This document shows, one piece after another, positions 36,223 to 43,888 of a stretch of 64,000 nucleotides of DNA. The notes under the pieces are model-generated. The model saw only the letters and a program-made list of their open reading frames with translations, had not been told where the DNA came from and did no database searches. The translations under genes and the position numbers were made by a program. How positions within the stretch are numbered: the stretch's first letter is position 1; the number at the start of each line of letters is the position of its first letter. The DNA comes from Lewinella sp. IMCC34191 (GTDB lineage Bacteria; Bacteroidota; Bacteroidia; Chitinophagales; Saprospiraceae): assembly GCF_003390935.1 (NCBI RefSeq), contig NZ_QNQZ01000011.1:124001-188000 (forward strand), read 5' to 3'.

Positions 36223-37197
36223 TTGGATAACGCCCACTTAGCCGCTGAAACCGCTCGAAAAACGCTTAAGATCGAGGCCCGAGCGCTAGAGAAACTGGCT
36301 GAAAGCATCGGCGAGAGTTTTACCCGTTGCGTAGAAACCATCCATCGCGGTGATGGAAGAGTCATTGTAACAGGAATCGGTAAAACAGCAATAGTCGCCC
36401 AAAAGATTGTTGCTACCTTAAATTCTACCGGTTCACCGGCTTTCTTTTTACACGCCGGCGACGCAATCCACGGCGACATCGGTATGATCCAGCCAAACGA
36501 CTTCGTTTTGATGATCAGCCGCAGCGGGGAGACCGCCGAAATCAAAGTGCTTTCTCTGCTGGTTCGACAGATGGGCAATCCAATCATTGCTATGACCAGC
36601 CGGTTGGATTCTACCCTGGCCCGGCAGGCCGATTTTTTGCTGCATACCCCCTTCGACCGGGAGGCCGACCCCAACGAACTGGCCCCCACCACCAGTACAA
36701 CCTTGCAGATGGCCATGGGCGACGCCCTGGCGACTTCCCTGCTGGCGCTCCGCGGATTCACCCCCGCCGACTTCGCCCGTTTTCACCCCGGCGGGGCCCT
36801 GGGCAAGCAGCTCTATCTGCGGGTAAGGGATGTCTACCCCCAAAATCAGAAGCCGGTTGTCTATCCGGATACACCGCTCCCCGAGACGCTGCTGGAAATG
36901 ACCAACAAATGCCTGGGAGCAACGGCGGTGGTTGATCGAACAACTAGCCAGCTCAGGGGCATCGTTACCGACGGTGACCTGCGACGCTTACTGAACCGAA
37001 AGCAGGATATGTCCGGCATCACAGCCGCCGATCTAATGTCCGGCTCTCCCAAAACGATCCGGGATTCGGAACTGGCCGTAGCGGCCGTCAGCGTTCTCGA
37101 AACCTTCAGTATCAGTCAACTCGTCGTGGTGGACGATGAAGACCGCTACCTGGGGTTTGTCCATATTCACGACTTCGTCCGGGAGGGCCTGGTTTGA
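36223..37197 (+). CDS. KpsF/GutQ-type arabinose-5-phosphate isomerase
   Basis: A 324-residue sugar-phosphate isomerase that converts ribulose-5-phosphate to arabinose-5-phosphate, the first step to KDO for lipopolysaccharide. The N-terminal SIS domain (about 30-190) shows VTGIGKTAIVAQK, FFLHAGDAIHGDIG, SRSGETAEI, and a FHPGGALG motif at its end. Two CBS domains follow (about 205-324). The start is a TTG at 36223; upstream in the same frame a stop occurs at 36166-36168 with no ATG between. A -7-like TACGTTTG lies at 36093-36100, about 125 bases before the start. Confidence 0.92.
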   Translation: MDNAHLAAETARKTLKIEARALEKLAESIGESFTRCVETIHRGDGRVIVTGIGKTAIVAQKIVATLNSTGSPAFFLHAGDAIHGDIGMIQPNDFVLMISRSGETAEIKVLSLLVRQMGNPIIAMTSRLDSTLARQADFLLHTPFDREADPNELAPTTSTTLQMAMGDALATSLLALRGFTPADFARFHPGGALGKQLYLRVRDVYPQNQKPVVYPDTPLPETLLEMTNKCLGATAVVDRTTSQLRGIVTDGDLRRLLNRKQDMSGITAADLMSGSPKTIRDSELAVAAVSVLETFSISQLVVVDDEDRYLGFVHIHDFVREGLV

Positions 37198-37219
37198 GCG
37201 GGCCCGGTTAGAAGCAGGA

Positions 37220-37250
37220 CGGGGATGCCGACCGTAGCCGCGCATCCCCG
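37220..37250 (+). terminator. Hairpin after the kpsF-like gene
   Basis: CGGGGATGC pairs with GCATCCCCG across 13 bases, 22 bases after the stop. It has no strong T run, so it may only protect the 3' end. Confidence 0.5.
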
Positions 37251-37282
37251 CTCCCGTTTGGAATAGTTGTCGTCCGGGTAGT

Positions 37283-37729
37283 CTATCCCTGAACGATCTC
37301 CATATCCATCTCCTGAACCACGTCGGGGTGCAGGCGCATGGTAAACTGGTAAGTTCCCAGTTCCTTCGCCTCCTCGGGCAGGACGATCTTACGACGCTCT
37401 ACGTCGACGCCGAATTGCTCCTCGAGCAGGTTCTTGATCTGTAGCTGGGTGATCGAACCGAAGATGCGGCCGCTCGTACCCGACTTGGCGCCCACCTTCA
37501 GGGTCTTACCCTCCAGTTTTTTGGCGATCTCGCGGTATACGTCCAGTTTCTTCTGCTCCTGCGCGTTCTCCCGGCGGACCATCTCGTTGAGACGACCCAT
37601 GTTGGACTTATTGCCGATGATGGCCAGTCCGCGGGGCAGGAGGTAGTTACGACCGAAGCCGTCTTTCACTTCGATGACTTCGTGCTTATCGCCGACTTTC
37701 TCGACGTCTTGCAGCATAATTACTTTCAT
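37283..37729 (-). CDS. rplI: 50S ribosomal protein L9
   Basis: A 148-residue ribosomal protein with the conserved L9 N-terminal domain (KVIMLQDVEKVGDKHEVIEVKDGFGRNYLLPRGLA), the long connecting helix (about 42-75) and the C-terminal RNA-binding domain (GRIFGSITQLQIKNLLEEQFG). It binds 23S rRNA domain V and helps keep the reading frame. It is third in the minus-strand run rpsF-rpsR-rplI. The 223-base gap to rpsR is unusually long for this operon and is filled with inverted repeats. Confidence 0.97.
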   Translation of the reverse strand: MKVIMLQDVEKVGDKHEVIEVKDGFGRNYLLPRGLAIIGNKSNMGRLNEMVRRENAQEQKKLDVYREIAKKLEGKTLKVGAKSGTSGRIFGSITQLQIKNLLEEQFGVDVERRKIVLPEEAKELGTYQFTMRLHPDVVQEMDMEIVQG

Positions 37730-37737
37730 GGGTAGAA

Positions 37738-37951
37738 ATTTACGATTTACGATTTCTGATTTACGAAGTACGATTTGCGCGCAGACCAGCCGAGCTAAAT
37801 CGTAAATGGTACATCGTAGATCGTAAATCTATTATGTTGTCCCGGCCTTATGGGGCTTTGCCCGCTGCATGCGCCGGTTAGATGAAAAAGTACGGTAGGC
37901 TTTAGTACGGTAGGCTGGAGAGCCCTACCGTACTACCGACTACCGTACTAC
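37738..37951. repeat. Inverted repeat clusters between rpsR and rplI
   Basis: Two separate clusters. First, ATTTACGATTTACGAT at 37738-37753 pairs with 37813-37828 with one mismatch, and further TTACGA/TCGTAA copies lie between. Second, AGTACGGTAGGC occurs twice (37889-37914) and pairs with AGCCCTACCGTACT and a second CTACCGTACT (37921-37950). Both lie in the operon's intercistronic gap and would be transcribed. Confidence 0.8.
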
Positions 37952-37952
37952 A

Positions 37953-38219
37953 TTACTTTAAAAGGTCCGTGACGTACGGCAGCATAGCCAGGTGGCGGGC
38001 CCGCTTGATGGCGGAAGCGACCTTGCGCTGGTACTTCAGGCTGTTACCGGTGATGCGGCGGGGAAGGATCTTGCCTTGCTCGTTCACGAAGGTGAGGAGG
38101 AAGTCGGGGTCCTTATAATCGATGTACTTGATGCCGTAACGGCGGAACCGGCAGTACTTCCGGCGGCGTCCTCCGATCTTGGGATTCGAGAGGAACTTGA
38201 TATCATCGCGACTGGCCAT
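37953..38219 (-). CDS. rpsR: 30S ribosomal protein S18
   Basis: An 88-residue ribosomal protein that forms a heterodimer with S6 on the 30S platform. Conserved elements: [38 protein letters not shown], split over residues 22-58, and the C-terminal [20 protein letters not shown]. It lies 30 bases after rpsF on the same strand. It lacks the zinc-binding cysteines of some S18 forms, keeping a single Cys in KYCRFRR. Confidence 0.97.
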   Translation of the reverse strand: MASRDDIKFLSNPKIGGRRRKYCRFRRYGIKYIDYKDPDFLLTFVNEQGKILPRRITGNSLKYQRKVASAIKRARHLAMLPYVTDLLK

Positions 38220-38249
38220 GATGAATTGTTTTTGTGGTTACTACGGTGG

Positions 38250-38720
38250 TTATTCCTCTTCCTTGAAGGATTCGGCGTCGCCCGAGGGCACACCGCTGAG
38301 GTGAGGAGAGTCGGCCTTCTTGCGGCTGATGCCGTGGGCGGCGGGCTCCGTCTTGGCGGGCTTCTCCTGCTTGTGCCGCTTGGCCTTGCCGATCTTACCG
38401 GCACGCTTATCGGCGTTATACTGGACGCCATACTTGTCGAGGGCGACGGTCAGGAAGCGCAGGATACGTTCGTCCCGGCGCATGCCGAGCTCGAAGTTTT
38501 TCAGAAAGGCGCCGTTTGGAGCGGTGTACTCCACACAGTAGTAGACACCGTTGTTGCGGTTGTTGATATCGTAAGCCAGCGTACGCAGGCCCATTTCATC
38601 TACAAACACAATCTCACAGCCCTCGTTTTGGAGGTTGTCTACGTACGCCTGAGCTGTCGCTTTGATCTCATCCCCCGACAGCGTTGGGTCTACGATGAAT
38701 GTAGTCTCGTAATTTCTCAT
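38250..38720 (-). CDS. rpsF: 30S ribosomal protein S6
   Basis: A 156-residue S6 protein, longer than the usual 100 or so. The first 100 residues are the ferredoxin-like S6 fold (RNYETTFIVDPTLSG, LAYDINNRNNGVYYCVEY, ERILRFLTVAL). The last 50 or so form a charged Lys/Glu-rich extension with KRHKQEKPAKTEPAAHG, ending in acidic residues; such tails occur in some Bacteroidota. It is the first gene of the rpsF-rpsR-rplI operon, with a strong promoter and structured leader upstream. S6 with S18 often represses this operon by binding its own mRNA (established for other bacteria). Confidence 0.96.
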   Translation of the reverse strand: MRNYETTFIVDPTLSGDEIKATAQAYVDNLQNEGCEIVFVDEMGLRTLAYDINNRNNGVYYCVEYTAPNGAFLKNFELGMRRDERILRFLTVALDKYGVQYNADKRAGKIGKAKRHKQEKPAKTEPAAHGISRKKADSPHLSGVPSGDAESFKEEE

Positions 38721-38762
38721 CGGATCAGGTGTACTGATTGGTTAAAAACAATGGTTTCGCAG

Positions 38763-38790
38763 GCTTTGGGTCCGTGGGTAGGTCCAAAGC
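38763..38790 (-). promoter_or_regulatory. Leader hairpin of rpsF, candidate S6:S18 binding site
   Basis: On the minus strand GCTTTGG pairs with CCAAAGC (38784-38790 with 38763-38769) around a loop containing ACC, TACCCAC and GGACC. It sits in the roughly 70-base leader between promoter and start. In many bacteria S6:S18 binds a hairpin in this place; match to that motif was not computed. Confidence 0.45.
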
Positions 38791-38795
38791 GGGTG

Positions 38796-38825
38796 CAAAG
38801 ATACACTTTTTCCGTTACCAGCCAA
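38796..38825 (-). promoter_or_regulatory. Promoter of the rpsF operon
   Basis: Minus strand TTG (complement of 38823-38825), 19 bases, TATCTTTG (complement of 38796-38803). Both elements and the spacing fit the Bacteroidota consensus exactly. Transcription should start near 38790. Confidence 0.8.
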
Positions 38826-38836
38826 GCCCTTTTCTT

Positions 38837-38854
38837 TGCGGCGGAGCGCAGGTA
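38837..38854 (-). repeat. Dispersed 18-mer, copy 4 (perfect)
   Basis: Minus strand, 18 of 18, between the HEAT-like gene's stop (38859) and the rpsF promoter, about 12 bases upstream of the -33 element. Confidence 0.9.
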
Positions 38855-38858
38855 GAAA

Positions 38859-39383
38859 CTATTTCGGTAATTGGGCGAGAATTTTCCGGCTCCGGCTCCT
38901 GAACCCGGGGCTCGCGCGCGGCAGGTGAAACTCCAGGCAGTCCCGAAGTTCGCCGGCCAGATCCGGATATAATTCGCAGAGATTTGCCACGATCTGCATG
39001 GCAAATACCCGGCTTGCTACCGGTTCTTCCGCCGTGTCCGTGATTTTTAGGGCGCGATCGGCGGCTTTGCCGTGCAACCGTCCGGGGATGACCTCTGGTG
39101 GAAGTTCGCTGAGGTACCGTAGTAGGTTTCTTCTTACGGCGGGATGCCGGGGGCCGGTCAGTACTTCGAGCATGTCGTCGAGGTATGGCAACAACCAGCC
39201 AGGTTTGATGCGACCGAGATGGCCGACCACCATCGACGCCCTTGTTACCTGCGCTCCGCCGCCCTCCTGTAACACGAGTTTCATCAGGTCGTCCAGGTTC
39301 TCGGGAGCATCCAGGATGTGTTGCAGTACCCGATCCGCGTCAGAGCGGTACTTCCCCTCCGCCAACCATTCTTTCACCTTCAT
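38859..39383 (-). CDS. HEAT-repeat-like helical protein
   Basis: A 174-residue cytoplasmic protein made of paired helices, in the style of HEAT repeats (ASMVVGHLGRIKPGWLLPYLDDMLEVL, AVRRNLLRYLSELP, VASRVFAMQIVANLCELYPDLAGELRDCLEF). No catalytic motif. Such proteins act as binding scaffolds; the partner is unknown. Residues GGGAQVT (about 41-47) are encoded by a copy of the window's dispersed 18-mer, which is therefore tolerated inside the reading frame. It lies directly upstream of the rpsF promoter on the same strand. Confidence 0.75.
   Translation of the reverse strand: MKVKEWLAEGKYRSDADRVLQHILDAPENLDDLMKLVLQEGGGAQVTRASMVVGHLGRIKPGWLLPYLDDMLEVLTGPRHPAVRRNLLRYLSELPPEVIPGRLHGKAADRALKITDTAEEPVASRVFAMQIVANLCELYPDLAGELRDCLEFHLPRASPGFRSRSRKILAQLPK
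39246..39263 (+). repeat. Dispersed 18-mer, copy 5 (17/18), inside a gene
   Basis: TACCTGCGCTCCGCCGCC within the HEAT-like gene, read in frame on the other strand as part of GGGAQVT. Confidence 0.85.
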
Positions 39384-39387
39384 GTAA

Positions 39388-39422
39388 TGAAAATAGGGTA
39401 ACTCCGGTGGAGCTACCCTATT
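39388..39422 (-). terminator. Terminator of the M23 peptidase gene
   Basis: AATAGGGTA (39392-39400) pairs with TACCCTATT (39414-39422), with an inner CTCC/GGAG after one mismatch. On the minus strand TTTTCATT follows, 24 bases past the M23 stop and just before the next gene's start. Confidence 0.8.
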
Positions 39423-39446
39423 CTTTGTCGTTTTGGTTTGGAGGGA

Positions 39447-40430
39447 CTACTGGTCGAAGGACATATTCATCTGGCGGGAAGCCTCGACCAACTCGCGGTA
39501 TTCCTCGGTGCTGAGCCCGTCGTAGCAGAACTGGATCGGATCGACCTTGACGCCGTCCTTCTCGATCTCGTAGTGAAGGTGGTCGCCGGTGCTGCGGCCG
39601 GTACTTCCTACGAGGCCAATGAGGTGTCCGCGATCCACTTCCTGTCCCTTCTTGACCTTGATCGCACTCATGTGCGCGTAGCGCGACTTGAAGCCGTAGC
39701 CGTGGTTGATAACGACGACGTTGCCGTAGGAGCTACTGCGGCCGGCGAATTCGATGACTCCCTTACCGGACGCCTGAATTTCGGTCCCTTTCCGGCAGTT
39801 GAAGTCGATGCCGTAGTGCATCTTCTTAACGCCGAGGATAGGATGGATGCGGTAACCGTAGCCCGACAGGTTCTCCATCTTCCGGCTGAACTGGTCGCCC
39901 CGGATCGGTTTGATACTAGGGATGGAGGCAAGCATATCTTCCTTCCGCATGGCCATGTCGGCTACTTCGTCCAGCGAGCGGCTGTGGAGATCTACCTGAT
40001 AGCGCAGCCGGTCGACCCGCTCCCGCAGTCCGGCCATTTGATCCCCAACATTGGGTAGACTCTTTAGATTTTCGTAGGCATCGTGGCCACCACGACCACC
40101 CTGGAAGACATCATCGTCGATGGGTTCCATACGGAGAGCCAGACGAACGGTGTTGTTGCTTCGCTCGTGGAGGTGCCCTACGATTCCGGCCAGATCCTCG
40201 TATTGGGTACCGAGGTTCTTGTTTTCGGTCTTGGCTATTTCCAGTTCCTGCATGAGCATACGCTCACTAGGGCTGGGAAAATAGCGGTGTACCATCGCGG
40301 TAAAGAGCAGACCGGCCAATAGGGCGGCACAGAAGAAGCTGAAGAAGCGTAAGACGGTAAGACTTAGGGGCTCTACTACTCTGTCGTACTGGAGAGTACG
40401 CTGATTGAATACAAATTTTTCACGCCTCAT
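39447..40430 (-). CDS. M23 family metallopeptidase, membrane-anchored
   Basis: A peptidoglycan endopeptidase-like protein. From the Met at 40430 it has 327 residues (the frame reaches 40493). A single membrane helix lies at about residues 25-46 (LRFFSFFCAALLAGLLFTAMV), then a helical region (about 55-175), then the LytM/M23 domain (about 200-305) with the zinc ligands in HYGIDF and DHLHYE. SGYGYRIHPILG and GNVVVINHGYGFKSRYAHM are typical. The N-terminal FVFNQRTLQYDRV segment is a familiar start of this Bacteroidota group. It would cut or regulate cutting of cell-wall cross-bridges. Confidence 0.92.
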   Translation of the reverse strand: MRREKFVFNQRTLQYDRVVEPLSLTVLRFFSFFCAALLAGLLFTAMVHRYFPSPSERMLMQELEIAKTENKNLGTQYEDLAGIVGHLHERSNNTVRLALRMEPIDDDVFQGGRGGHDAYENLKSLPNVGDQMAGLRERVDRLRYQVDLHSRSLDEVADMAMRKEDMLASIPSIKPIRGDQFSRKMENLSGYGYRIHPILGVKKMHYGIDFNCRKGTEIQASGKGVIEFAGRSSSYGNVVVINHGYGFKSRYAHMSAIKVKKGQEVDRGHLIGLVGSTGRSTGDHLHYEIEKDGVKVDPIQFCYDGLSTEEYRELVEASRQMNMSFDQ

Positions 40431-40614
40431 TGACGAATGCTTAAAACTGAGATCACCCTTCCAAAACGTACCGGTAGTTGGTTTAGTACGCATTAATCGT
40501 TGGAACGGGCAAGGAGTTCCTATCCTGCTGGCCTCTCTCCTTATTCCGAAAGTAAGGTAAAACGTTACACAGCTACAAGTTCAGTTATAAAAAGTTGTGC
40601 GCTCACGACGGCAT

Positions 40615-40651
40615 GAAAAAAGGGGAAGGCTCCCTTTCGGAACCTTCCCCT
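40615..40651 (-). terminator. Terminator of the sigma factor gene
   Basis: AGGGGAAGG pairs with CCTTCCCCT, with an inner TCC/GGA, and on the minus strand is followed by TTTTTTCATG, about 40 bases after the stop. Confidence 0.88.
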
Positions 40652-40690
40652 CCTGCTTGTTTTCTCCTCTAACAGAGAATATCGTTGTGT

Positions 40691-41203
40691 CTATAGTGCC
40701 GATGGCCGTTCGCCGATGAGGGCTTTAAGTTTCTTGCGAGCGAGGAAAATGCGGCTCTTCACGGTGCCGATCGGGATGTTAAGGTAGCTGGCGATCTCTT
40801 TGTATTCGTAGCCACGGTAGAACATCAGGAAGGGTACGCTATAGATCTCACTGATCTGGCGGAGCTTGTCTTCCAGTTCCTCCATGCGCATATTCATTTC
40901 GCCTCCGTTGGCGATCGCGCTCTTATTCTCAACCGCAAACAGGAAGCTTTCAACGGGCTCGTTGACGTGCTTGCGGCTCTTCATCTTCCGGTAGCGGTTG
41001 ATATAGGTATTCCGCATGATGGTGGATGACCAGCTTTTGAAGTTGGTTCCCATGGCAAATTTATCCCGGTGCTTGTAGGCGCGAAAGATAGTTTCCTGCA
41101 TCAGATCTTGTGCGTCCTCGTAGTTGCGGGTGAGACGGAGTGCAAACGAGAAAAGGATGTTCTCGAGACGGTCCATTTCGGACATAAATTGCTGGTTGGT
41201 CAT
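40691..41203 (-). CDS. RNA polymerase sigma factor, ECF type
   Basis: A 170-residue sigma-70 family protein with only regions 2 and 4, as in ECF sigma factors. Region 2: SFALRLTRNYEDAQDLMQETIFRAYKH (about 18-44) and NFKSWSSTIMRNTYINRYRK. Region 4: SVPFLMFYRGYEYKEIASYLNIPIGTVKSRIFLARKKLK (about 123-162). No anti-sigma factor gene is next to it, so control may be by transcription or another route. It is common for Bacteroidota to have such single sigma genes. The upstream 350-base region is AT-rich and probably holds control sites. Confidence 0.93.
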   Translation of the reverse strand: MTNQQFMSEMDRLENILFSFALRLTRNYEDAQDLMQETIFRAYKHRDKFAMGTNFKSWSSTIMRNTYINRYRKMKSRKHVNEPVESFLFAVENKSAIANGGEMNMRMEELEDKLRQISEIYSVPFLMFYRGYEYKEIASYLNIPIGTVKSRIFLARKKLKALIGERPSAL

Positions 41204-41557
41204 GCTAAAGCTTAAAAAAAGTATGTAAAAATCTAAAATGCACTCAGTACACCTACATCAAATGCCATGCCAGGAATATATTCTACTGTTGTTCAGTCAT
41301 TTGCATGGCTAAACTTCATATTAAATTTAGCTTAATTTAGCGAATTGATGATATACAATACCTCCGACTCTGCTTAACGGGAACCTGACGTATGTCATTT
41401 TCGGCCATATCTATAACAATGCTTCTTGTGTGCGAACATGCACACATACTCCTCGTTAACCCGACCAAAGCACGCCTGTCTAACTGTTATCCATACACTT
41501 ACATAGAATCGACTGCTACCTAAGCTAAGCCGCTCAGGCCAATTTTGTATCTAATCC
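41204..41557. promoter_or_regulatory. AT-rich divergent intergenic region
   Basis: 354 bases between the divergent sigma factor gene and the thioredoxin-like gene. It contains a 20-base dyad TGTGTGC-GAACAT-GCACACA at 41427-41446 (a possible operator) and AT-rich stretches around 41310-41365. A -7-like CAATTTTG at 41538-41545 lies just before the start at 41558. No gene was seen. Confidence 0.5.
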
Positions 41558-41881
41558 ATGCAAGGGCAAAACCTTACACAAATCAATGATGACAAGGTCA
41601 ATGAAGTATTGACCCACTCCGGCTTATCGGTCCTCCTGATCACTTCCACCTGGGACGGTCATGGCATTATCATGCGAACCCTTCTGGAAGGATTATCCAA
41701 TCGGTACACGAAGGTGTTCTTTGCTGTTGCCGACGTCGAGGCGTCGCCGCGAATTTGTAAAATTTTCAACGTCACTAACCCTCCGGGCCTCCTGCTCGTT
41801 AAGGATGGTGAACTTATTGAGCGAACTACCGGCGCCGTCGGCGGTAGCAGTATCATGGAAATGATCGAACGCAACTCCTAA
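41558..41881 (+). CDS. Thioredoxin-like protein without active-site cysteines
   Basis: A 107-residue thioredoxin-fold protein. The strand-helix pattern matches thioredoxin: LSVLLITSTWDGHGIIMRTLLEGL, VFFAVADVEASPRICKIFNVTNPPGLLLVKDGELIERTTG. The usual WCGPC is replaced by WDGHG, so it cannot do disulfide exchange; the cis-proline region (NPPGLLL) is kept. It probably acts in binding or as a regulatory domain. It is followed after 17 bases by a lone receiver protein, likely co-transcribed. A pairing of the two is suggestive but untested. Confidence 0.75.
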   Translation: MQGQNLTQINDDKVNEVLTHSGLSVLLITSTWDGHGIIMRTLLEGLSNRYTKVFFAVADVEASPRICKIFNVTNPPGLLLVKDGELIERTTGAVGGSSIMEMIERNS

Positions 41882-41898
41882 GATAAATACCCTAATCA

Positions 41899-42432
41899 GT
41901 GAGCGAGGATATTTTTAAGGTCTTTATACTGGAAGACATGCCGGTCGACCTGGAACTGGTAAAGCGGCAGGTGCGAAAGTTTAATCCCAACGTGCTCTTC
42001 GCCGTGGCCAAACACCGCGTGGAGTTCCAGGAAAAGGTGGTGATGTTTCAGCCGGATATCGTGCTGTCCGACTACAACCTACCCGACATGAACGGACTGG
42101 AAGCCTTGCTCTATGTCCGGGAACATCTCGATAGCACCCCATTCGTGTTCATCACGGGTATCCTTAACGACGAGGAAAAGGTTGCCGAAGCGGTCCTGAC
42201 CGGTGCATCCGGATACCTGCTCAAGGAGAACTTACGCAACCTGCCGGAACTGCTTACCACCGTAGTGAAACAGAACGAGCAGGCGATGGCCCAACGGGAA
42301 ATAGAATGGGAACGCAGGCGTAGCAATCAGATCAAACTGCGCAAGAGTATTGCCCAGCTCCGGCAGGCCAACTTCGCGGGCAGTGATGAGCTTGCGCTCA
42401 GCCTTCAGGAAGTAGCGGACAATTTGGGCTAA
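41899..42432 (+). CDS. Stand-alone response regulator receiver protein
   Basis: A 177-residue protein. Residues 1-125 are a CheY-like receiver: acidic pair in FILEDMP, phospho-acceptor Asp in IVLSDYNLPDMNG (about residue 57), Thr in FVFITGIL and Lys in GYLLKENL. The remaining 50 residues are helical and basic (AQREIEWERRRSNQIKLRKSI) and contain no recognised DNA-binding or enzyme domain. The start is a GTG at 41899. It may signal by protein contact. No histidine kinase gene is near, so it is an orphan within this window. Confidence 0.88.
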   Translation: MSEDIFKVFILEDMPVDLELVKRQVRKFNPNVLFAVAKHRVEFQEKVVMFQPDIVLSDYNLPDMNGLEALLYVREHLDSTPFVFITGILNDEEKVAEAVLTGASGYLLKENLRNLPELLTTVVKQNEQAMAQREIEWERRRSNQIKLRKSIAQLRQANFAGSDELALSLQEVADNLG

Positions 42433-42522
42433 GCCAGGTCGGGTAGACTACCCTCCGGCACGGGACGCCAACGTCACGCGACCAGCATCATCGCAAACCA
42501 GCGTATCCCTTCGAAGACGATC

Positions 42523-43065
42523 TTAGGAAACGGTGATTACTTCCTCTATGGACTGATTCGCCTTTTCTTCCGGTTCCGCAGGAGGGGGAGATACCGCCCG
42601 GCGCTCATTCGTCTTTACGATGTTCTCGATGAGGCGATTGTACTCCAGCATATGGTTGATGAAGGTGAGGAAATTATCGATATCCCCGACGGGCGTATCG
42701 GTATCCGCCTCATTCATTTTTTTCTTGAACTCGTAGAAGACCTTGAAGCCATCGAGCATCCGGTGGATTTTGCCGGAAAGCTGGGCGATCTCGTCCACCG
42801 AGGTGGAAGGCAGGCCGTGGTCGTTGCGATGCCCCCCCGTAGCTCCATCGAGATGGAGTTGCTTGAGATCGCTGATAACCAGATCCTCTAACGGCACGGA
42901 GAAGTACATGGCCATCTCGTTGATGAGGGCCAGGCGGGGCTCTACATTCTTGGTTTCGTAGGCCGCGATATTACTGCGTTTGACCCCTAGGTCATCAGCC
43001 AGTTGTTGCTGGGAAAGTTTGCGCTGCTTGCGCAAAAACTTTATGTTGCTGGATAAAAAGTTCAA
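42523..43065 (-). CDS. XRE family transcriptional regulator
   Basis: A 180-residue regulator with an N-terminal helix-turn-helix of the Cro/CI type (residues about 5-60: IKFLRKQRKLSQQQLADDLGVKRSNIAAYETKNVEPRLALI). The rest (about 75-180) is helical without a recognised sensor domain, perhaps for dimerisation. A perfect 14-base palindrome lies 41 bases upstream of its start, next to a -7-like box, and could be its operator. It is divergent from the ytxH-like cluster, which is thus a candidate target. Confidence 0.88.
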   Translation of the reverse strand: MNFLSSNIKFLRKQRKLSQQQLADDLGVKRSNIAAYETKNVEPRLALINEMAMYFSVPLEDLVISDLKQLHLDGATGGHRNDHGLPSTSVDEIAQLSGKIHRMLDGFKVFYEFKKKMNEADTDTPVGDIDNFLTFINHMLEYNRLIENIVKTNERRAVSPPPAEPEEKANQSIEEVITVS

Positions 43066-43105
43066 CTTCCGGGGTTAAGAGTAAATGAAGGAGTGGCTTA
43101 AAGAT

Positions 43106-43119
43106 AACGTTTAAACGTT
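43106..43119. promoter_or_regulatory. Perfect 14-bp palindrome, candidate operator
   Basis: AACGTTTAAACGTT lies between the XRE gene start and the divergent gene. On the minus strand it abuts TATCTTTA, a 7-of-8 match to the TAnnTTTG -7 box, so a bound regulator would cover the promoter. Autoregulation is inferred. Confidence 0.55.
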
Positions 43120-43316
43120 GAATTTTTAGTTCACATTACCCTGTTATTGACAAAAATAAACACTAAACGCGATTTACGGCCTTCTCCTAGCCCGTTTACC
43201 CAGCTAATCCCCCTGAATATTAAGGTTCTACTGGTAAATAACGAACATCCAAGCCCTGAGTACGATATAATTGTGTGCGTCATTATCGATGCTCGTTAAC
43301 TTAAAATTTCCTCACA

Positions 43317-43796
43317 ATGAACGATAATAACAGCTCCGGAAAAGGATGGGCCCTTGGATTTGGACTTCTCGCCGGTATCGCGGTAGGATATTATTTAAAC
43401 TCCAATGAAGGCCGCTCCATGCAGCGCAAGGCACGTGCTCAGTTTGACGAGTACGGCAACCAGATCAACCAATACAGCCAGGAAGTATCTACCAAGGCCA
43501 ACAAGCTGGTAGAAGACGCGAAGGTGAAAGGTCAGGATTACCTGAACCAGGCTAAAACGAAGACCGACGAACTCACCTCCCAGGCCAAAACCAAGCTGGA
43601 GGAAGGAAAACAGTGGGCTTCAACCCAGGCTGACTCCGCCCGTAGCGCGATCGACAAGCAGACCGCCGCCGCCAACCAGAACGCACACGCTGCCGTCAAC
43701 ACCGCTGAGAGTAGTTTCAACCGCGGCGTCAATAAGGCAGAACGCAAGATGGACGAGAACCGCGAGAAGATCGACCGTACCACTACGGAAAGCTAA
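43317..43796 (+). CDS. YtxH-like membrane-anchored coiled protein
   Basis: A 159-residue protein with one membrane helix near the N-terminus (residues about 10-28; GWALGFGLLAGIAVGYYLN) as in YtxH proteins, then a long, low-complexity helical region rich in Ala, Lys, Gln and Glu with repeats such as YLNQAKTKTDELTSQAKTKLEEGKQ. The latter recalls LEA-like stress proteins. It is likely an envelope or desiccation/general stress factor (family inference). It opens a four-gene plus-strand cluster. Confidence 0.8.
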   Translation: MNDNNSSGKGWALGFGLLAGIAVGYYLNSNEGRSMQRKARAQFDEYGNQINQYSQEVSTKANKLVEDAKVKGQDYLNQAKTKTDELTSQAKTKLEEGKQWASTQADSARSAIDKQTAAANQNAHAAVNTAESSFNRGVNKAERKMDENREKIDRTTTES

Positions 43797-43833
43797 TAGA
43801 AAGGTTAGCTTCCAAAGCCAACCCCTCTACATT

Positions 43834-43868
43834 ACGGCCATGCAATGTCACCACAACTGCATGGCCGT
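43834..43868 (+). terminator. Hairpin between the ytxH-like and holin-like genes
   Basis: Perfect 11-bp stem ACGGCCATGCA/TGCATGGCCGT with a 13-base loop, followed by TTTCTATAT. It may reduce read-through into the three downstream genes. Confidence 0.7.
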
Positions 43869-43888
43869 TTCTATATAAACTAACCCCC

